Shown in pieces: positions 18,516 to 28,225 of a stretch of 64,000 nt of DNA (position 1 is its first letter; each line of letters starts with the position of its first letter). Where the stretch lies: positions 2,790,001-2,854,000 of the forward strand of contig NZ_CP043568.1 of assembly GCF_014076415.1 (NCBI RefSeq), given 5' to 3'. Below the pieces are notes generated by a model. That model was not told the origin of the DNA. It made no database searches and saw only the letters and a program-made list of their open reading frames with translations. The stretch is from Comamonas testosteroni. Lineage in GTDB: Bacteria; Pseudomonadota; Gammaproteobacteria; Burkholderiales; Burkholderiaceae_C. The translations under genes were made by a program, and so were the position numbers.

Positions 18516-18851
18516 TCAAGCTTGGAATAGACCGAAACGCAACCCCTGCGGATCGCGGCAATTGTAGAAACGGCCGAATCCCGGCTCGCTGGAGCCGGGC
18601 TCATCGACTTCGCCGCCCAGCTCACGCACTTGCGCTGCCGATTTCTCGATGTCGCTCACGCGAAAATAAATCACGGCATGATTGCCGGCATCGTTTCCGT
18701 GAAGCCCTGCCTTGATGTTCGGTGTCTCGAACCAGCCATCGCCCTGGTTGCCCATGGCGTGAAACGGCCAATTGAAGAGATCTGCGAAGAACCGTGACGT
18801 GATTGCCGCTTCGCTGGCTCCAAACTCGATATAGCCCACTTCTCCATTCAT
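18516..18851 (-). CDS. VOC-family (glyoxalase-fold) protein
   Basis: A 111-residue single VOC domain: GYIEFGASEAAITSRFFADLFNWPF, then WFETPNIKAGLHG, IYFRVSDIEKSAAQVRELGG and a final FYNCRDPQGLRFGLFQ. These are the paired beta-alpha-beta modules of the glyoxalase/bleomycin-resistance superfamily; the metal ligands and substrate are not clear. AGGAGA precedes the ATG. It sits 83 bp downstream of the AraC-family regulator on the same strand, so the regulator may control it. Confidence 0.85.
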   Translation of the reverse strand: MNGEVGYIEFGASEAAITSRFFADLFNWPFHAMGNQGDGWFETPNIKAGLHGNDAGNHAVIYFRVSDIEKSAAQVRELGGEVDEPGSSEPGFGRFYNCRDPQGLRFGLFQA

Positions 18852-18934
18852 ACATTTTCTCCTGCGGCGGTGATGCCTGGCTGAGAAGGTAAACCCAGCT
18901 ACGGGGGCGCGTATTGAATGAAAATGACCGGGCT

Positions 18935-19747
18935 CTAGCCTGCGGCTTTCTTCGCCGATGTCCCTGGCAGGTCAGAAAAGCGGGCTTTTCGGTGGGCATC
19001 CGGCGAACGGCCCGCAAACTCAAGGAACTCGCGCGTTAGGTGGCTCTGATCGGCGTAGCCACACACATATGCGATATCGGCTAACGATTCTCTCGAATCT
19101 TCTGCAAGACGACTGGCGCGGGCGAAACGCATCATGCGCATGGCTGTTTTGGGCAGGATGCCGGTTTCATGGCGAAAGCGTTGCCCGAAGTGACGACCGC
19201 TCCAGCCGATTTCATCTGCCAGTTCTCGGATCGAAGCACGGCCGTTGCCACTTTCCAGCTTTTCCCAGGCCCATTGGATTTCCGGACTGATGCGCCGCAC
19301 TCCGGCACTGAGCCGACCCACAATGAACGCCTCGACCAAGGCAAGGCGGTTGTGCCAATCGGTGGCATCTGAGAGAGCTTCGAGCAATCGATCAGCACTC
19401 GAACCCGTCAGATCGGCAAGCGGCAATGGTTCATGGTGGAAGGGGCGGCCAAATGCGGCGACACCTGCCCAGGCAGGCAGATCGATTTCAACGCAGGTCA
19501 AGACGCCATCATGTCCTGCGCGTAGCGGTCCACAGGACGGACCAACTACAAAGGCCTTGTGCGTCGTCGGTGCGTCGCTCAGCCGACCGAGAGCAATGTC
19601 TTGCTGAGCCAGGATGATCTTGAGACGTGGCTGGCATGGCTCAAGGCGCGAAACTGAGCGGCCGGCAACTTCTGCAAAGCCAGCAAGGCCGAACACCACT
19701 CCATGAGCGGCTCGTCTCTGATAGATCGTTTCCGAGTTCAAATCCAT
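18935..19747 (-). CDS. AraC-family transcriptional regulator
   Basis: A 270-residue protein with an N-terminal sensing domain (beta-rich, residues 1-150) and a C-terminal AraC double helix-turn-helix. The second half includes ASIRELADEIGWSGRHFGQRF and ESLADIAYVCGYADQSHLTREF, close to the AraC signature. The start is ATG 19747 because AGGAAAA precedes it; the frame extends to 19804 without a better site. It is probably the regulator of the adjacent VOC gene. Its 5' side abuts the decayed beta-barrel gene, whose beginning appears to be missing. Confidence 0.85.
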   Translation of the reverse strand: MDLNSETIYQRRAAHGVVFGLAGFAEVAGRSVSRLEPCQPRLKIILAQQDIALGRLSDAPTTHKAFVVGPSCGPLRAGHDGVLTCVEIDLPAWAGVAAFGRPFHHEPLPLADLTGSSADRLLEALSDATDWHNRLALVEAFIVGRLSAGVRRISPEIQWAWEKLESGNGRASIRELADEIGWSGRHFGQRFRHETGILPKTAMRMMRFARASRLAEDSRESLADIAYVCGYADQSHLTREFLEFAGRSPDAHRKARFSDLPGTSAKKAAG

Positions 19748-19807
19748 TTTCCTTGCAAAAAGCATTGTGCTTGGGGCAATTGATCCGAAGGCAAGCGACC
19801 TCAATCG

Positions 19808-20479
19808 GCGCCGAGCTGGGCTGGTTGTCGACCACCCTGTTCCTGGCCACCTCGGGCAGCGCTTCGGTTGCCGATTATTTCTATGGCTCCGTCCACATCA
19901 ATTCCTCCAATTACAAGGCCCATGGCATGGACTCCAGCGCTCACCCGGTCTGGGGCAGTTCATGCCTGGCGGCGACAGCCGCCGCGCCACGGAGGCTCCC
20001 TGGTACAGGGCTACCAGCCTCCCTCAGACTGGCGCCTGGAAGCCGAATACACCATGCCCAGGAGCAACGAGTTCACCAGCGGATCCACGCGCTTTCCCGC
20101 GAGCTTCAATCACCACAGCATCGGTTCGCTGCGCCTGATCGTCAATGCGTACAAGGATTTTCCCCTGAACGTGCAGTTTTCCGTGTACGGCACGCCAGGC
20201 CCGGGGCTGGCGCACCTGCAGTCCAGCAGCTGGCAAGGCAATGTGAACCGCCAGCACTTCAGCGATTCCCAGAACAATCTGGCTTATGTGCTGGTATTTG
20301 GCATCAGCTACTTACCGGTCCAGAAGGTCAGCATTAAGCTGGGCTAACGCTATGTGGGCATGGGCAAGACCCATGGCGTTGCCAACAATTTCACCCATGT
20401 CCGTGGCCTGCAGGGTGGGCAGATGCACGCCAAGCTGAGTTCCAGCCAGATCTCGGTCGGCCTGCGCTACAGCTTCTGA
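19808..20479 (+). pseudogene. Decayed outer-membrane beta-barrel protein gene
   Basis: Three reading frames together give one opacity-type outer-membrane beta-barrel protein. Frame 1 gives a signal-peptide end and STTLFLATSGSASVADYF up to MDSSAHP (about 19947). The frame then shifts to GLGQFMPGGDSRRATE (to about 19998), then again to SLVQGYQPPSDWRLEAEYTM and the barrel strands up to VSIKLG. At 20345 a TAA replaces the Tyr expected in LGYRYVGMG, after which coding resumes to a terminal SVGLRYSF and TGA at 20477. Two frameshifts plus one nonsense codon, and no visible start codon, show a dead gene. It was probably a porin or adhesin-like surface protein. Confidence 0.8.
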
Positions 20480-20602
20480 GTTCGACGGGCCCGTCTGTCT
20501 GTCCGCGCAGCGCGGAGTTGTCAGCTTTTGGCAAGCGCATTATGAATAATTATGAATTCAGAAAGCTCTCTGCAAAAGACGGAGAGTCAAGGAGACATAT
20601 TC

Positions 20603-22495
20603 ATGACCACGCGTTTCGAAGATTTTTATCAGCGTTCCATTGATGACCGCGACGGCTTCTGGGCAGAGCAGGCCGGGCTGATCGATTGGCAGCAGAAGCC
20701 CCAGCAGATCTGTGATTACAGCCAGCCGCCATTTGCCAAATGGTTTGTGGGCGGCACCACCAATCTCTGCCATAACGCAATCGACCGTCATCTGGCGGTG
20801 CGCGGCGATCAGAATGCGTTGATCGCCATTTCTACCGAAACCCGCACCGAAAAGGTCTATAACTACCGCGAGCTTCATGCGGAAGTCAACCGCATGGCCG
20901 CCGTGCTGCAGTCGCTGGGTGTGCAAAAAGGCGACCGGGTGCAGATCTATATGCCCATGGTTGCAGAGGCCTGCTTTGCCATGCTGGCCTGCGTGCGTCT
21001 GGGCGCCATTCACTCCGTGGTGTTCGGCGGCTTTGCCTCGGGCGCGCTGGCGTCGCGCATCGATGATGCCGAACCCAAGGTCATCATCAGCGCCGATGCG
21101 GGCTCGCGCGGCGGTCGCGTCGTGGCCTACAAGCCTTTGCTGGATGAAGCGCTCAGGCAGTCCAGCCACCAGCCCGCTGCCGTGCTGATGGTCAACCGCG
21201 GACTGGCCGAAATGCCCATGAAGGCGGGCCGCGACCATGACTGGTCGGCCTTGCGTTCCCGGCACTTGGATGCGCAGGTGGACTGCGTCTGGGTGGAATC
21301 AACTCATCCCAGCTACACCCTCTATACCAGCGGCACCACGGGCAAGCCCAAGGGCGTGCAGCGCGATACGGGTGGCTATACCGTGGCGCTGGCGGCCAGC
21401 ATGCCGCACATCTTCGATGCCCAGGCCGGACAGACCTTCTTCTGCACCAGCGATATCGGCTGGGTCGTGGGTCATAGCTACATCATCTATGCGCCGCTGA
21501 TTGCGGGCATGGCCACGGTGATGTACGAGGGGCTGCCGGTCAACCCCGATGCTGGCATCTGGTGGAGCATTGTCGAGAAATACAAGGTCACGCACATGTT
21601 CTCGGCGCCGACGGCGATTCGCGTGCTCAAAAAGCATGATGCGGATTACCTCAAGCGCTACGACATCTCCAGCCTCAGGGCCCTGTGGCTGGCTGGCGAG
21701 CCGCTGGACGAGCCCACGGCGACCTGGATCAGCCAGGCCATCAACAAGCCCATCATCGACAACTACTGGCAGACCGAGACCGGCTGGCCCATCATGACGC
21801 TGTGCAACGGCGTGCAAAAGCAGGCCACGCGTTTTGGCAGTCCGGGCCGGGCTGTCTATGGCTACAACGTCAAGCTCATCGATGACGCCAGCGGCGAGGA
21901 GTTGACCCGGGCGAATCAGAAGGGCGTGCTGGCGATTGAAGGTCCGCTGCCGCCCGGTTGCATGCAGACGGTCTGGCGTGACGACAACCGCTTTGTCAAC
22001 ACCTACTGGAAGAGCATTCCGGGTCGCCTGATCTACAGCACCTTCGACTGGGGCATCCGCGATGAAGACGGCTACTACTTCATCCTTGGCCGTACCGACG
22101 ATGTGATCAATGTGGCTGGCCATCGCCTGGGCACGCGCGAGATCGAGGAGAGCATCTCAGCCCATGCCCAGATTGCCGAAGTGGCCGTGGTTGGCGTTGC
22201 CGACAATCTCAAGGGCCAGGCTGCGCTGGCCTTTGCCGTGGTGCGCGATGCTGCCTTGGTGGCCGATGAGGTCTCCAGCAAGGCCCTCGAAGCCGATGTG
22301 ATGAAGCTGGTCGATTCGCGTCTGGGTGCGGTTGCGCGTCCGTCTCGCGTGATTTTCGTCACGGCCCTGCCCAAGACGCGCAGCGGCAAGCTGCTGCGCC
22401 GGGCCCTGCAGGCCGTGGCCGAAGGTCGTGATCCCGGTGACCTGAGTACGATGGAAGATCCGGCGGCTCTGACCCAGGTACAACAGCGGCTGTAA
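20603..22495 (+). CDS. prpE: Propionyl-CoA synthetase (PrpE-type acyl-CoA synthetase)
   Basis: A 630-residue cytosolic AMP-forming ligase, the length of PrpE. Domains are the N-terminal ACS extension (FEDFYQRSIDDRDGFWAEQA), the P-loop-like YTSGTTGKPKGVQRDTGGY at about residue 250, WWSIVEKYKVTHMFSAPTAIR, NYWQTETGWPI and the C-terminal lid with the acetylatable Lys in KTRSGKLLRR. The DIGWVVGHSYIIYAPL region is shared by PrpE and Acs; the length and the Gly-Tyr stretch favour propionate. AGGAGA precedes ATG 20603; an in-frame ATG at 20552 is less well placed. It activates propionate for the methylcitrate cycle. Confidence 0.88.
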   Translation: MTTRFEDFYQRSIDDRDGFWAEQAGLIDWQQKPQQICDYSQPPFAKWFVGGTTNLCHNAIDRHLAVRGDQNALIAISTETRTEKVYNYRELHAEVNRMAAVLQSLGVQKGDRVQIYMPMVAEACFAMLACVRLGAIHSVVFGGFASGALASRIDDAEPKVIISADAGSRGGRVVAYKPLLDEALRQSSHQPAAVLMVNRGLAEMPMKAGRDHDWSALRSRHLDAQVDCVWVESTHPSYTLYTSGTTGKPKGVQRDTGGYTVALAASMPHIFDAQAGQTFFCTSDIGWVVGHSYIIYAPLIAGMATVMYEGLPVNPDAGIWWSIVEKYKVTHMFSAPTAIRVLKKHDADYLKRYDISSLRALWLAGEPLDEPTATWISQAINKPIIDNYWQTETGWPIMTLCNGVQKQATRFGSPGRAVYGYNVKLIDDASGEELTRANQKGVLAIEGPLPPGCMQTVWRDDNRFVNTYWKSIPGRLIYSTFDWGIRDEDGYYFILGRTDDVINVAGHRLGTREIEESISAHAQIAEVAVVGVADNLKGQAALAFAVVRDAALVADEVSSKALEADVMKLVDSRLGAVARPSRVIFVTALPKTRSGKLLRRALQAVAEGRDPGDLSTMEDPAALTQVQQRL

Positions 22496-22697
22496 CTTCC
22501 GCAGCGGTGGTTGCGGAGCTTCACTCCCGCGGCTAGCGACGGCGGGACGGCGCGCCGGGATTCCGGCGAATCCAAAGTTCAAGGCCTGCGACCATCAAGG
22601 CGCGGGCCTTGCTGTTTGCAGCCTAAAATCGCCCGATCACGCCACGCGGTCCGCTGCCTGGCGCCATGGAATTGAAAAACTTCGAGAAAGAGCTGTC

Positions 22698-24086
22698 GTG
22701 CAAGTTGCATCCTCCATCTTCAAGGCCTATGACATTCGCGGCATCGTGCCGTCGACACTGACTGAAGAAGTCGCCCGTGGCATCGGCCGCGCATTCGGCA
22801 TGGCAGCGCTGGTTGCCGGTGAAAAAGCCGTGGCGGTGGGCCGCGATGGTCGTCTGTCGGGTCCCGCCTTGTCGGCTGCATTGATGCAGGGCCTGACCGA
22901 GGTGGGTGTGGATGTGATCGACATCGGCCTGGCCACCACGCCCATGCTGTACTTTGCCGCCGCCACCTTGTGCACCAGCGGCATTCAGGTGACCGGCAGC
23001 CACAATCCCAGGGATTACAACGGTTTCAAGATGGTGCTGGCAGGCCGTGCCATTTATGGCGAGGAAATCCAGGCCCTGCGCGTGCGCATGGAGACGGAGG
23101 ACTGGACGATTACCGGTGCCGGGCAGATCAGCCGCGCCGATGTGCTGGCCGATTACACTGCCCGCATCGTGGGCGACGTGAAGCTGGCGCGGCCCATGAA
23201 GATTGTGGTGGACTGCGGCAACGGTGTGGCCGGTGCATCGGCACCCGCCATCTTCCGCCAACTGGGCTGCGAGGTGATCGAGCTGTTCTCCGAAGTCGAC
23301 GGCAACTTCCCCAATCATCATCCCGATCCCAGCAAGCCCGAGAACCTGCGCGATGTGATCGAGGCCCTGCAGACAAGCGATGCCGAGCTGGGTCTGGCCT
23401 TTGACGGTGACGGCGACCGCCTGGGCATTGTGACCAAGGACGGCCAGAACATCTTCCCCGACCGGCAGATGATGTTGTTCGCCAAGGATGTGCTTTCGCG
23501 CGTGCCTGGCGGCTCCATCGTGTTCGACGTCAAGTGCACCCAGCGTCTGGCCCCCGAGATCGAAGCTGCCGGAGGCAAGGCAGTGATGTACAAGACCGGC
23601 CATTCGCTGGTCAAGGCTCGCATGAAGGAGCTGGATGCGCCGCTGGGTGGCGAGATGAGCGGCCATATCTTCTTCAAGGAGCGCTGGTACGGCTTTGACG
23701 ATGGCACCTATGCGGGCTGCCGTCTGCTCGAAATCGTCAGCCGTGAAGCCGACCCCAGCGCACTGCTCAACGCATTGCCCACCAGCTTCTCCACGCCCGA
23801 ACTCAATGTGGCCTGCGCCGAAGGCGAGCCCCATCGTCTGGCGGCCGAGTTGCAGACGCTCGCTGCCACGGAGTTTGCCGAACCTGCCCGGGTCAGCACC
23901 ATTGACGGCCTGCGCGTGGACTGGGCTGACGGCTTCGGTCTGATCCGCGCCAGCAACACCACGCCCGTGCTGGTGCTGCGCTTTGAAGGCCATACACAGC
24001 AAGCCTTGCAGCGCATAGAAGCGCAGATGCTGGCCTTGCTCAAGCGCGTCAAGCCTGACGCCCAGGTGGGCGCGGCTGCGCACTGA
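22698..24086 (+). CDS. Phosphomannomutase / phosphoglucomutase (AlgC-like)
   Basis: A 462-residue member of the alpha-D-phosphohexomutase family. Visible are the N-terminal FKAYDIRGIVPSTL, the active-site serine loop VTGSHNPRDYNGFK at about residue 98, the Mg-binding DGDGDRLG at about 237, the sugar-binding GGEMSGHIFF at about 316, and the phosphate-binding RASNTTPVLVLRFE near the C-terminus. The enzyme converts hexose 6-phosphate and 1-phosphate for surface polysaccharide and lipopolysaccharide synthesis. GTG at 22698 starts the conserved region. It lies 18 bp before waaA, forming a small envelope operon. Confidence 0.92.
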   Translation: MQVASSIFKAYDIRGIVPSTLTEEVARGIGRAFGMAALVAGEKAVAVGRDGRLSGPALSAALMQGLTEVGVDVIDIGLATTPMLYFAAATLCTSGIQVTGSHNPRDYNGFKMVLAGRAIYGEEIQALRVRMETEDWTITGAGQISRADVLADYTARIVGDVKLARPMKIVVDCGNGVAGASAPAIFRQLGCEVIELFSEVDGNFPNHHPDPSKPENLRDVIEALQTSDAELGLAFDGDGDRLGIVTKDGQNIFPDRQMMLFAKDVLSRVPGGSIVFDVKCTQRLAPEIEAAGGKAVMYKTGHSLVKARMKELDAPLGGEMSGHIFFKERWYGFDDGTYAGCRLLEIVSREADPSALLNALPTSFSTPELNVACAEGEPHRLAAELQTLAATEFAEPARVSTIDGLRVDWADGFGLIRASNTTPVLVLRFEGHTQQALQRIEAQMLALLKRVKPDAQVGAAAH

Positions 24087-24104
24087 TCGGCGCGGCACTT
24101 CAGC

Positions 24105-25409
24105 ATGGCCAAACCGGCTCCCATGGGCTTTGCCCGTGCGCTGTTCAGTGCGCTGGCCTGGGCGGTGCAGCCGCTGCTGCGGCGCAAGCTGCGGCGGCGC
24201 GCGCGCCTCGAGCCGGGCTACGGCGTGGCCGTGCCTGAGCGCTTCGGCCATTACCAGCCTGCAGATCTGGGGCGCGATGGACGCGGCCGATGGGTGTGGA
24301 TTCATTCCGTGTCGCTGGGCGAGACCCGAGCTGCCGCCATCCTGGTCAAGGCCTTGCGCGAGCGCATGCCGGCCATGCGTCTGCTGCTGACGCACAGCAC
24401 TGCGACCGGGCGAGAAGAGGGTGCAAAGCTGCTGCGCCCGGGCGATGTGCAGGTCTGGCTGCCCTGGGACTCCCTGGGCGCCACCAGGCGTTTTGTCGCG
24501 CAGTTCCAGCCTGCCGTGGGCGTGCTGATGGAAACCGAGATCTGGCCGAATCTGATTGCGGCGTGTGTCAACACGGGTATTCCTCTGGCCCTGGCCAATG
24601 CACGTCTCAACGAGAAATCCGAAGCCGGTGCTCTGAGAGTCAGGCCTTTGTCTCGCCCCGCATACGGCGCACTGACTGCCGTCTGGGCGCAGACCGAAGC
24701 CGATGCCGGGCGCCTGCGCAATGTAGGCGCCCACGTGGATGCGGTGCTGGGGAATCTCAAATTCGATGTGCAGCCCGATGCCGCCCAGATCGCTCAGGCC
24801 GGCCAATGGCGCACTGCGTTGGCGCGCCCCGTGCTGCTGTTTGCCAGCAGCCGCGAGGGCGAGGAAGCGATGTTCATCGATGCGCTCAAGACCCTGGGCC
24901 AGGCTGCAACGGCGGTGCAATGGCTGGTCGTTCCGCGTCATCCTCAGCGCTTTGACGAGGTGGAGAACTTGCTGGGCAAAGCAGGCTTTGCTGTGTCGCG
25001 GCGCAGCCAGTGGGAGCAGATGCCTCCCCGGCAGTCCGGCGCGATCTGGCTTGGCGATTCGCTGGGCGAGATGCCCCTGTATTACGGCCTGGCATCGGTG
25101 GCCCTGATGGGGGGGAGCTTTGCACCGCTGGGCGGGCAGAACCTCATCGAGGCGCTGGCCTGTGATTGCCCCGTGATACTGGGGCCGCATACCTTCAATT
25201 TCAGCCAGGCCTCCGAGCAGGCATTGCTGGCCGGCGCAGCCCTGGGCGTGCAGGATATGGAAGCGGGCTTGGGTCAGGCCCTGGACCTGGTGGCCAAGCC
25301 AGATCATCTGCAGGCTGCCGTACAAAGCTGTCGGCAGATGGTGCAGGGCAATCGCGGTGCGGCTGCGGCCACAGCCGAGGCGATTCAAGCGCTGATGATT
25401 GCTCCTTGA
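24105..25409 (+). CDS. waaA: 3-deoxy-D-manno-octulosonic acid (Kdo) transferase
   Basis: A 434-residue inner-membrane-associated GT30 glycosyltransferase that adds Kdo to the lipid A precursor from CMP-Kdo. A basic amphipathic N-terminus is followed by VWIHSVSLGETRAA (acceptor site), LLTHSTATGREEGAKLL, METEIWPNL with its catalytic Glu, PLALANARLNEKS, then the donor half with FASSREGEE, LVVPRHPQRFDEV, GDSLGEMPLYYG and GGQNLIEALACDCPVI. All key motifs of WaaA are intact. It follows the hexomutase gene by 18 bp and converges with the tolC-type gene. Confidence 0.95.
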   Translation: MAKPAPMGFARALFSALAWAVQPLLRRKLRRRARLEPGYGVAVPERFGHYQPADLGRDGRGRWVWIHSVSLGETRAAAILVKALRERMPAMRLLLTHSTATGREEGAKLLRPGDVQVWLPWDSLGATRRFVAQFQPAVGVLMETEIWPNLIAACVNTGIPLALANARLNEKSEAGALRVRPLSRPAYGALTAVWAQTEADAGRLRNVGAHVDAVLGNLKFDVQPDAAQIAQAGQWRTALARPVLLFASSREGEEAMFIDALKTLGQAATAVQWLVVPRHPQRFDEVENLLGKAGFAVSRRSQWEQMPPRQSGAIWLGDSLGEMPLYYGLASVALMGGSFAPLGGQNLIEALACDCPVILGPHTFNFSQASEQALLAGAALGVQDMEAGLGQALDLVAKPDHLQAAVQSCRQMVQGNRGAAAATAEAIQALMIAP

Positions 25410-25489
25410 TTAGGAGCGTTTGGCACCCTGTGGGTAAAGGTTTGAGTTTGATATGGCCTTGAACCCGAAAGCCTGCTTCTGAACCAGTC

Positions 25490-26956
25490 TTAACGTTTGA
25501 GCGTTCTGGCCGCAGGCTTTGCGGCAGCCATGCTGGTTGCGATGGCTGGCTTGGCTGCGGCATCAGGGGCAATGCCGGGCGTGCGTGTCAGCGCATCGAT
25601 CATGCGCAGATCATCGTCGGTGAGCACTCCCGAGGCCTGGCGCAGCTTGAGCTGTCCCAGCAGCACTTGATAGCGCGCATTGGCCAGGTCGCGCTCGGTC
25701 TGGTAGACCTGACTCTGGGCGTTGAGCACATCGATATTGATACGCACGCCAACCTCATAGCCCATTTTGTTGGCTTCCAGCGCACTCCGGCTTGAAGCGA
25801 GAGCCGCTTCCAGCGCCTTGACCTGAGCCTGGCCGGATTGTACGCCCAGGAAGGCCGTGCGCGTAGCCTGCTCTACGTTGCGGCGGGCATCGTCGAGCTG
25901 GGCGCGGGCTTTTTCCTCCAGCGCCACGGTTTCACGGATGCGGTTTTGCACGGCAAAGCCCGCAAACAGCGGCATGTTCATGACCACACCAATCTGGGCC
26001 GCGTTGGTGCGATAGCTCAGGGGAATGGATGGCGTCATGGAGCCGTTGGGGTAACGGTTGACCACATAACCCGCCTGCAAGTCCACCGTGGGCTTGTGAC
26101 CGGCCTCGGCCTTCTGCGTGTCCAGCCTGGCGATGTCCAGTGCCAGCTGGGCCTGGCGCAACTGGGGCTGGGCGGCCAATGCCTTGTCCACCCAGGCTTG
26201 CATATTGTCGGGCTCCACTCCGGGCAGGGTCAGAGGCGCAGCCAGCGGCGTGGGCTGAATGCCGACGCGGCCCACGAGCTGATCCAGGGCCACGCGCTTG
26301 ACCTGCAGGTCATTTTGCGCGGCGATTTCCTGGGCTGTGACCAGGTCGAAGCGGGATTGGGCTTCGCGCGAATCGGTGATGGTGGCCGTGCCGACTTCGA
26401 AATTGCGCTTGGCCATCTCGAGCTGGGTGCTGATCGCCTGCTTTTGCGATTGGGCGACCTGCACGCTGTCCTGGGCGGCCAGCACATCGAAATAAGCCTG
26501 GGCCACGCGCACGATCAGGTTCTGTGCGGCCCCATCCAGCTGAGCCTGGGCGACATCCACGCCGCGCTGCCCCTGTTCGTAGGCAATCTTGTTGGCAGGG
26601 CGGTACAGCGGCTGCTGGGCGCTGAGCTGCAGGTTCTGCTGCGTGTTGTTGAAGCTGCTGGCCATGCCCGGCAGGGGCACGGAGGTATGGATGTCGACAT
26701 GGGTGCGGTTGGCACCGGCCGACATGCCCACGTTGGGCAGCAGCCCGGACAAGGCCTGATCGGCGCGACTGGCCGCAGCCCTCGCATCGGCTTGTTGGGC
26801 CTGCCATGAAGCGTCATAGCCGCGGGCCTGGGCCACCAGCTCAGACAAGGTCTGCGCCTGTGTCTGAGCGCCGGCCCATGCCAGCAAAACTCCCAAGGAA
26901 ATGGCACGCAGAGCGTGGGCGGAGGGGGCTTGCAGAGGCCTGGGCAGCTTGGTCAT
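25490..26956 (-). CDS. TolC-family outer-membrane channel protein
   Basis: A 488-residue protein with a signal peptide ending near AQTQAQTLSE and two repeats of the outer-membrane efflux (OEP) domain made of long helices and short strands. Typical elements are LSELVAQARGYDASWQAQQADARAAA, QQPLYRPANKIAYEQGQRGV and GVRINIDVLNAQSQVYQTERDLA. It forms a trimeric exit duct for tripartite pumps and type I secretion. It is the last gene of the leftward run that starts with the RND adaptor and pump at 32.8 kb, so it is the likely partner of that pump. Confidence 0.92.
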   Translation of the reverse strand: MTKLPRPLQAPSAHALRAISLGVLLAWAGAQTQAQTLSELVAQARGYDASWQAQQADARAAASRADQALSGLLPNVGMSAGANRTHVDIHTSVPLPGMASSFNNTQQNLQLSAQQPLYRPANKIAYEQGQRGVDVAQAQLDGAAQNLIVRVAQAYFDVLAAQDSVQVAQSQKQAISTQLEMAKRNFEVGTATITDSREAQSRFDLVTAQEIAAQNDLQVKRVALDQLVGRVGIQPTPLAAPLTLPGVEPDNMQAWVDKALAAQPQLRQAQLALDIARLDTQKAEAGHKPTVDLQAGYVVNRYPNGSMTPSIPLSYRTNAAQIGVVMNMPLFAGFAVQNRIRETVALEEKARAQLDDARRNVEQATRTAFLGVQSGQAQVKALEAALASSRSALEANKMGYEVGVRINIDVLNAQSQVYQTERDLANARYQVLLGQLKLRQASGVLTDDDLRMIDALTRTPGIAPDAAAKPAIATSMAAAKPAARTLKR

Positions 26957-27028
26957 AGATGTCAGGTTTGGGCAGTCTCGATCACAAGGGGGAACTCAAC
27001 AGGCAGGATGCAGGAGTGCCGAACGGTC

Positions 27029-27376
27029 TCAGTAGCGGGGCACACCGGGGTCGGCACTGAGCGACCAGGCATCAATGCCGCCGGTGATGTTGCTGACGTC
27101 CTCAAAGCCGTTGTTGACCAGAAACGCAGCCACGCTCATGCTGCGTGCGCCATGGTGGCACAGGCAGGCGACGGGGTGGTCCGGGTCCAGCTCCTGCAGA
27201 CGGCCAGGGATATCGTGCATGGGAATGCAGCGCAACTCGAAGCCCTCACCGGGTTGAATACTGGCCAAGGTGACTTCCCAGGGTTCGCGCACATCCAGCA
27301 CCACGGGCTTGACGCCGTTCGCGGCATGAGAGGCCAGCCATTGCTGGAACTGGGCGGGCAAGACCTGGGTCAACAT
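27029..27376 (-). CDS. Rhodanese-like domain protein
   Basis: A 115-residue single rhodanese domain: VKPVVLDVREPWEV, HIPMHDIP-like CIPMHDIPGRL, and the active-site loop CLCHHGARSMSVAAFL with its catalytic Cys followed by a six-residue loop. Single-domain rhodaneses transfer sulfane sulfur or act as Cys-based sensors; the acceptor is unknown. The ATG at 27376 has AGGAG at good spacing, which decides against the upstream extension to 27469. It stands between pcm and the tolC-type gene on the same strand. Confidence 0.9.
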   Translation of the reverse strand: MLTQVLPAQFQQWLASHAANGVKPVVLDVREPWEVTLASIQPGEGFELRCIPMHDIPGRLQELDPDHPVACLCHHGARSMSVAAFLVNNGFEDVSNITGGIDAWSLSADPGVPRY

Positions 27377-27492
27377 AAAAACTCCTGGTGGCCGGCCTCC
27401 GAATCTGCGGGCCGGCCCTGACACTGAAAGATGGGCCCTGCCGGATGCACCGAAGTGACGGTTCCACAAAGCAGGGCGAACGCAGCAAGCGT

Positions 27493-28203
27493 TTAGAACG
27501 AGAAGCGCGAAGGCTCTTCAAAGCCTACGAGGCGCGTGGCGGCTGTATCCCAGGGTTGCTGGACTTCGAAGTTGTTGCCGTTTTTGGTCACCAGCGTGAA
27601 GCGCATCACGGGCATGTGACCGACGATGGCGGCAATGCGGCCACCTTCGTTGAGCTGGGCGTAAAGCGCATCGGGAACCTGGGCCACCGAGCCGCTGAGC
27701 AGGATCACGTCGAACGTGCCCTGTGCCAAGGAGGCGGTGGCACCGTTGGCCAATTTGACTTCGACGTTCTTGACGCCAGCGCTGAGCAGATTCTCACGGG
27801 CCATTTCGGCCAGCTCGGGGTCGATCTCCAGCGTTACCACTTCCTTGGCCTGGGCAGCCAGCAGGGCTGCCATATAGCCGGAGCCAGAGCCGATCTCAAG
27901 CACGCGGTCTGTGGGCTTGATCTTGGCGTCTTGCAGCATGCGCGCTTCGATCTTGGGTGCCAGCATATGCCAGCCCTTGGCGGCAGCTTCTTCGGCAGTG
28001 CCCTTCAAGGGGACTTCGATGTCCATATAGGCCATGTTCGCGTATTCGGGCGACACATAGTCTTCACGGTGGACCTTGCCCATCAGCTCCAGCACGGACT
28101 CGTCCAGCACGTTCCAGGGACGGATTTGCTGTTCGATCATGTTGAAACGAGCCTGCGCGTGCACATCGCGCGGGTCCACTTGGGCATTCATTGGCAGGGC
28201 CAT
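27493..28203 (-). CDS. pcm: Protein-L-isoaspartate O-methyltransferase family
   Basis: A 236-residue SAM-dependent methyltransferase. MIEQQIRPWNVLDESVLELM, the AdoMet-binding motif I VLEIGSGSGYMAALLA (near residue 85), VVTLEIDPELAEMARENL and FDVILLSGSVAQVPDAL match the PIMT family, here in the divergent form common in betaproteobacteria. The enzyme methylates isoaspartyl residues to start repair of aged proteins. ATG 28203 is preceded by CCGGAGATACC and begins the conserved part. It begins 22 bp after the RND pump stop codon and is probably co-transcribed with it. Confidence 0.85.
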   Translation of the reverse strand: MALPMNAQVDPRDVHAQARFNMIEQQIRPWNVLDESVLELMGKVHREDYVSPEYANMAYMDIEVPLKGTAEEAAAKGWHMLAPKIEARMLQDAKIKPTDRVLEIGSGSGYMAALLAAQAKEVVTLEIDPELAEMARENLLSAGVKNVEVKLANGATASLAQGTFDVILLSGSVAQVPDALYAQLNEGGRIAAIVGHMPVMRFTLVTKNGNNFEVQQPWDTAATRLVGFEEPSRFSF

Positions 28204-28225
28204 GGTATCTCCGGGGAAAGACTTA

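Noticed and set aside
22623..25388. A 921-codon open frame antisense to the phosphomannomutase and waaA genes
   Set aside because: It mirrors two clear conserved genes and has the His/Gln/Arg-rich composition typical of antisense frames in GC-rich DNA.
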